Source: Sulfitobacter indolifex
GTDB taxonomy: Bacteria; Pseudomonadota; Alphaproteobacteria; Rhodobacterales; Rhodobacteraceae
DNA length: 64,000 bases
Direction of reading: 5' to 3'
Assembly (NCBI RefSeq): GCF_022788655.1
Contig: NZ_CP084954.1
Span: forward strand, 124,001 to 188,000
Below the pieces are notes generated by a model. It did no database searches and had not been told where the DNA came from. It saw only the letters and a program-made list of their open reading frames with translations. Below are positions 63,413 to 64,000 of the stretch, piece by piece. The number at the start of each line of letters is the position of its first letter. Position 1 is the first letter of the stretch. The translations under genes were made by a program, and so were the position numbers.

Positions 63413-64000
63413 TTACTGGCCCTTTTGCTCGTAAGCCGTGCCCCAGCCCCAAGCGCCGGAGCCAAAGCCACGTGCGACCACGCGCTCGCGGTAGATGTCG
63501 GAGACCATGTCACCGTCACCGGCCAGAAGCGCCTTGGTCGAACACATCTCGGCACAGATCGGCAATTTGCCTTCCGCGATCCGGTTGCGGCCGTACTTCT
63601 GGAACTCTGCCTGGCTGTGGTTCTCTTCGGGGCCACCGGCGCAAAAGGTGCATTTGTCCATCTTGCCGCGCGACCCGAAGTTGCCAGCCTGCGGATACTG
63701 CGGCGCGCCAAACGGGCAGGCGTAGAAGCAGTAACCGCAACCAATGCAGAGGTCTTTGGAGTGCAGGACAATGCCGTCATCTGTCTGGTAGAAACAATCC
63801 ACCGGACACACTGCCATACAAGGCGCGTCCGAGCAGTGCATACAGGCGACCGAGATCGAGCGTTCGCCCGGCTGGCCGTCCTGAATTGTCACCACGCGGC
63901 GGCGGTTGATGCCCCAGGGTACTTCGTGTTCGTTCTTACAAGCCGTTACACATGCGTTGCATTCAATGCAGCGCTCGGCATCGCAGAGAAACTTTGCTCT
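63413..64000 (-). CDS. fdoH: Formate dehydrogenase beta (iron-sulfur) subunit, 5' end outside window
   Basis: The last 195 codons are present. Four ferredoxin-type cysteine groups are visible: RCIECNACVTACKNEH, CMHCSDAPCMAVCP, CIGCGYCFYACP and a C-terminal set KCTFCAGG...CAEMCSTKALL. This is the FdnH/FdoH arrangement that wires the molybdenum/tungsten subunit to the gamma subunit. The catalytic subunit gene should lie beyond the right edge. It precedes the gamma subunit gene by 67 nt. Confidence 0.92.
   Translation of the reverse strand, partial: RAKFLCDAERCIECNACVTACKNEHEVPWGINRRRVVTIQDGQPGERSISVACMHCSDAPCMAVCPVDCFYQTDDGIVLHSKDLCIGCGYCFYACPFGAPQYPQAGNFGSRGKMDKCTFCAGGPEENHSQAEFQKYGRNRIAEGKLPICAEMCSTKALLAGDGDMVSDIYRERVVARGFGSGAWGWGTAYEQKGQ

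Overview
The window reads as a GC-rich alphaproteobacterial chromosome segment, most likely from the Rhodobacterales (Roseobacter group). The pointers are three TRAP-type transporter systems in 64 kb, a ureD-A-B-C-E-F-G urease operon with separate small subunits, many GntR/LysR-controlled catabolic operons joined by ATGA or TGATG overlaps, and protein sequences that look roseobacterial. Genus cannot be fixed from the sequence alone. I saw no rRNA, tRNA, CRISPR array, transposase or integrase; coding density is high and the genes look intact.

Layout. 1-2290: a PaoABC-like molybdenum/Fe-S/FAD aldehyde dehydrogenase operon running off the left edge. 2559-5574: a glutathionylspermidine-synthase-like ligase with a YgiB-type lipoprotein, a bestrophin-family channel and a 53-residue His-rich membrane peptide. 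5617-9055: a beta-keto-acid cleavage enzyme, a 3-hydroxyacyl-CoA-dehydrogenase-like enzyme and an SDR around a long perfect inverted repeat, plus a LysR regulator. 9134-33132: a large sugar-acid/hydroxy-acid catabolic island. It holds a complete but dispersed set of nickel-pincer-nucleotide genes (larA homologue, larC, larB, larE), a GarD/UxaA dehydratase, an IlvD/Edd-type L-arabinonate-dehydratase-like enzyme, DapA-, RraA- and HpaI-type lyases, an alpha-ketoglutarate-semialdehyde dehydrogenase, a 2-hydroxyacid dehydrogenase, three GntR regulators, a TAXI-type TRAP transporter, a thiamine-diphosphate enzyme and a flavin-dependent 2-hydroxyacid dehydrogenase; a NemR-like regulator with an MDR reductase closes it. 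33333-38525: urease, with a second small His-rich membrane peptide inserted between ureA and ureB. 38719-40059: a lone phage/GTA-type DUF2793 protein. 40105-46139: amino-acid/opine-type catabolism (threonine-dehydratase-like and ornithine-cyclodeaminase-like enzymes, a DauR-like regulator, an ArgE-type deacylase, an aminotransferase, a serine hydrolase). 46219-50458: an mdeR-mdeA-mdeB methionine-degradation module. 50873-57388: two TRAP systems. 57471-60369: an orphan ParA-type ATPase and an amino-acid ABC transporter. 60612-64000: an NtrC-family regulator without a canonical GAFTGA loop, a 41-residue membrane peptide, and formate dehydrogenase gamma and (partial) beta subunits.

How it fits together. 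The most interesting system is the nickel-dependent one. LarB, LarE and LarC are the three enzymes known to build the nickel-pincer nucleotide cofactor, and the LarA-like protein keeps the histidines and the lysine that hold it. Here the LarA homologue is translationally coupled to LarC and lies directly behind a sugar-acid dehydratase, and LarE/LarB sit in an operon with two GntR regulators. The likely meaning is an uncharacterised nickel-dependent C2 epimerase or racemase of an aldonic, aldaric or smaller 2-hydroxy acid that feeds the dehydratase/aldolase/semialdehyde-dehydrogenase pathway or the flavin-dependent D-2-hydroxyacid dehydrogenase encoded alongside. Urease is a second nickel enzyme a few kilobases away.
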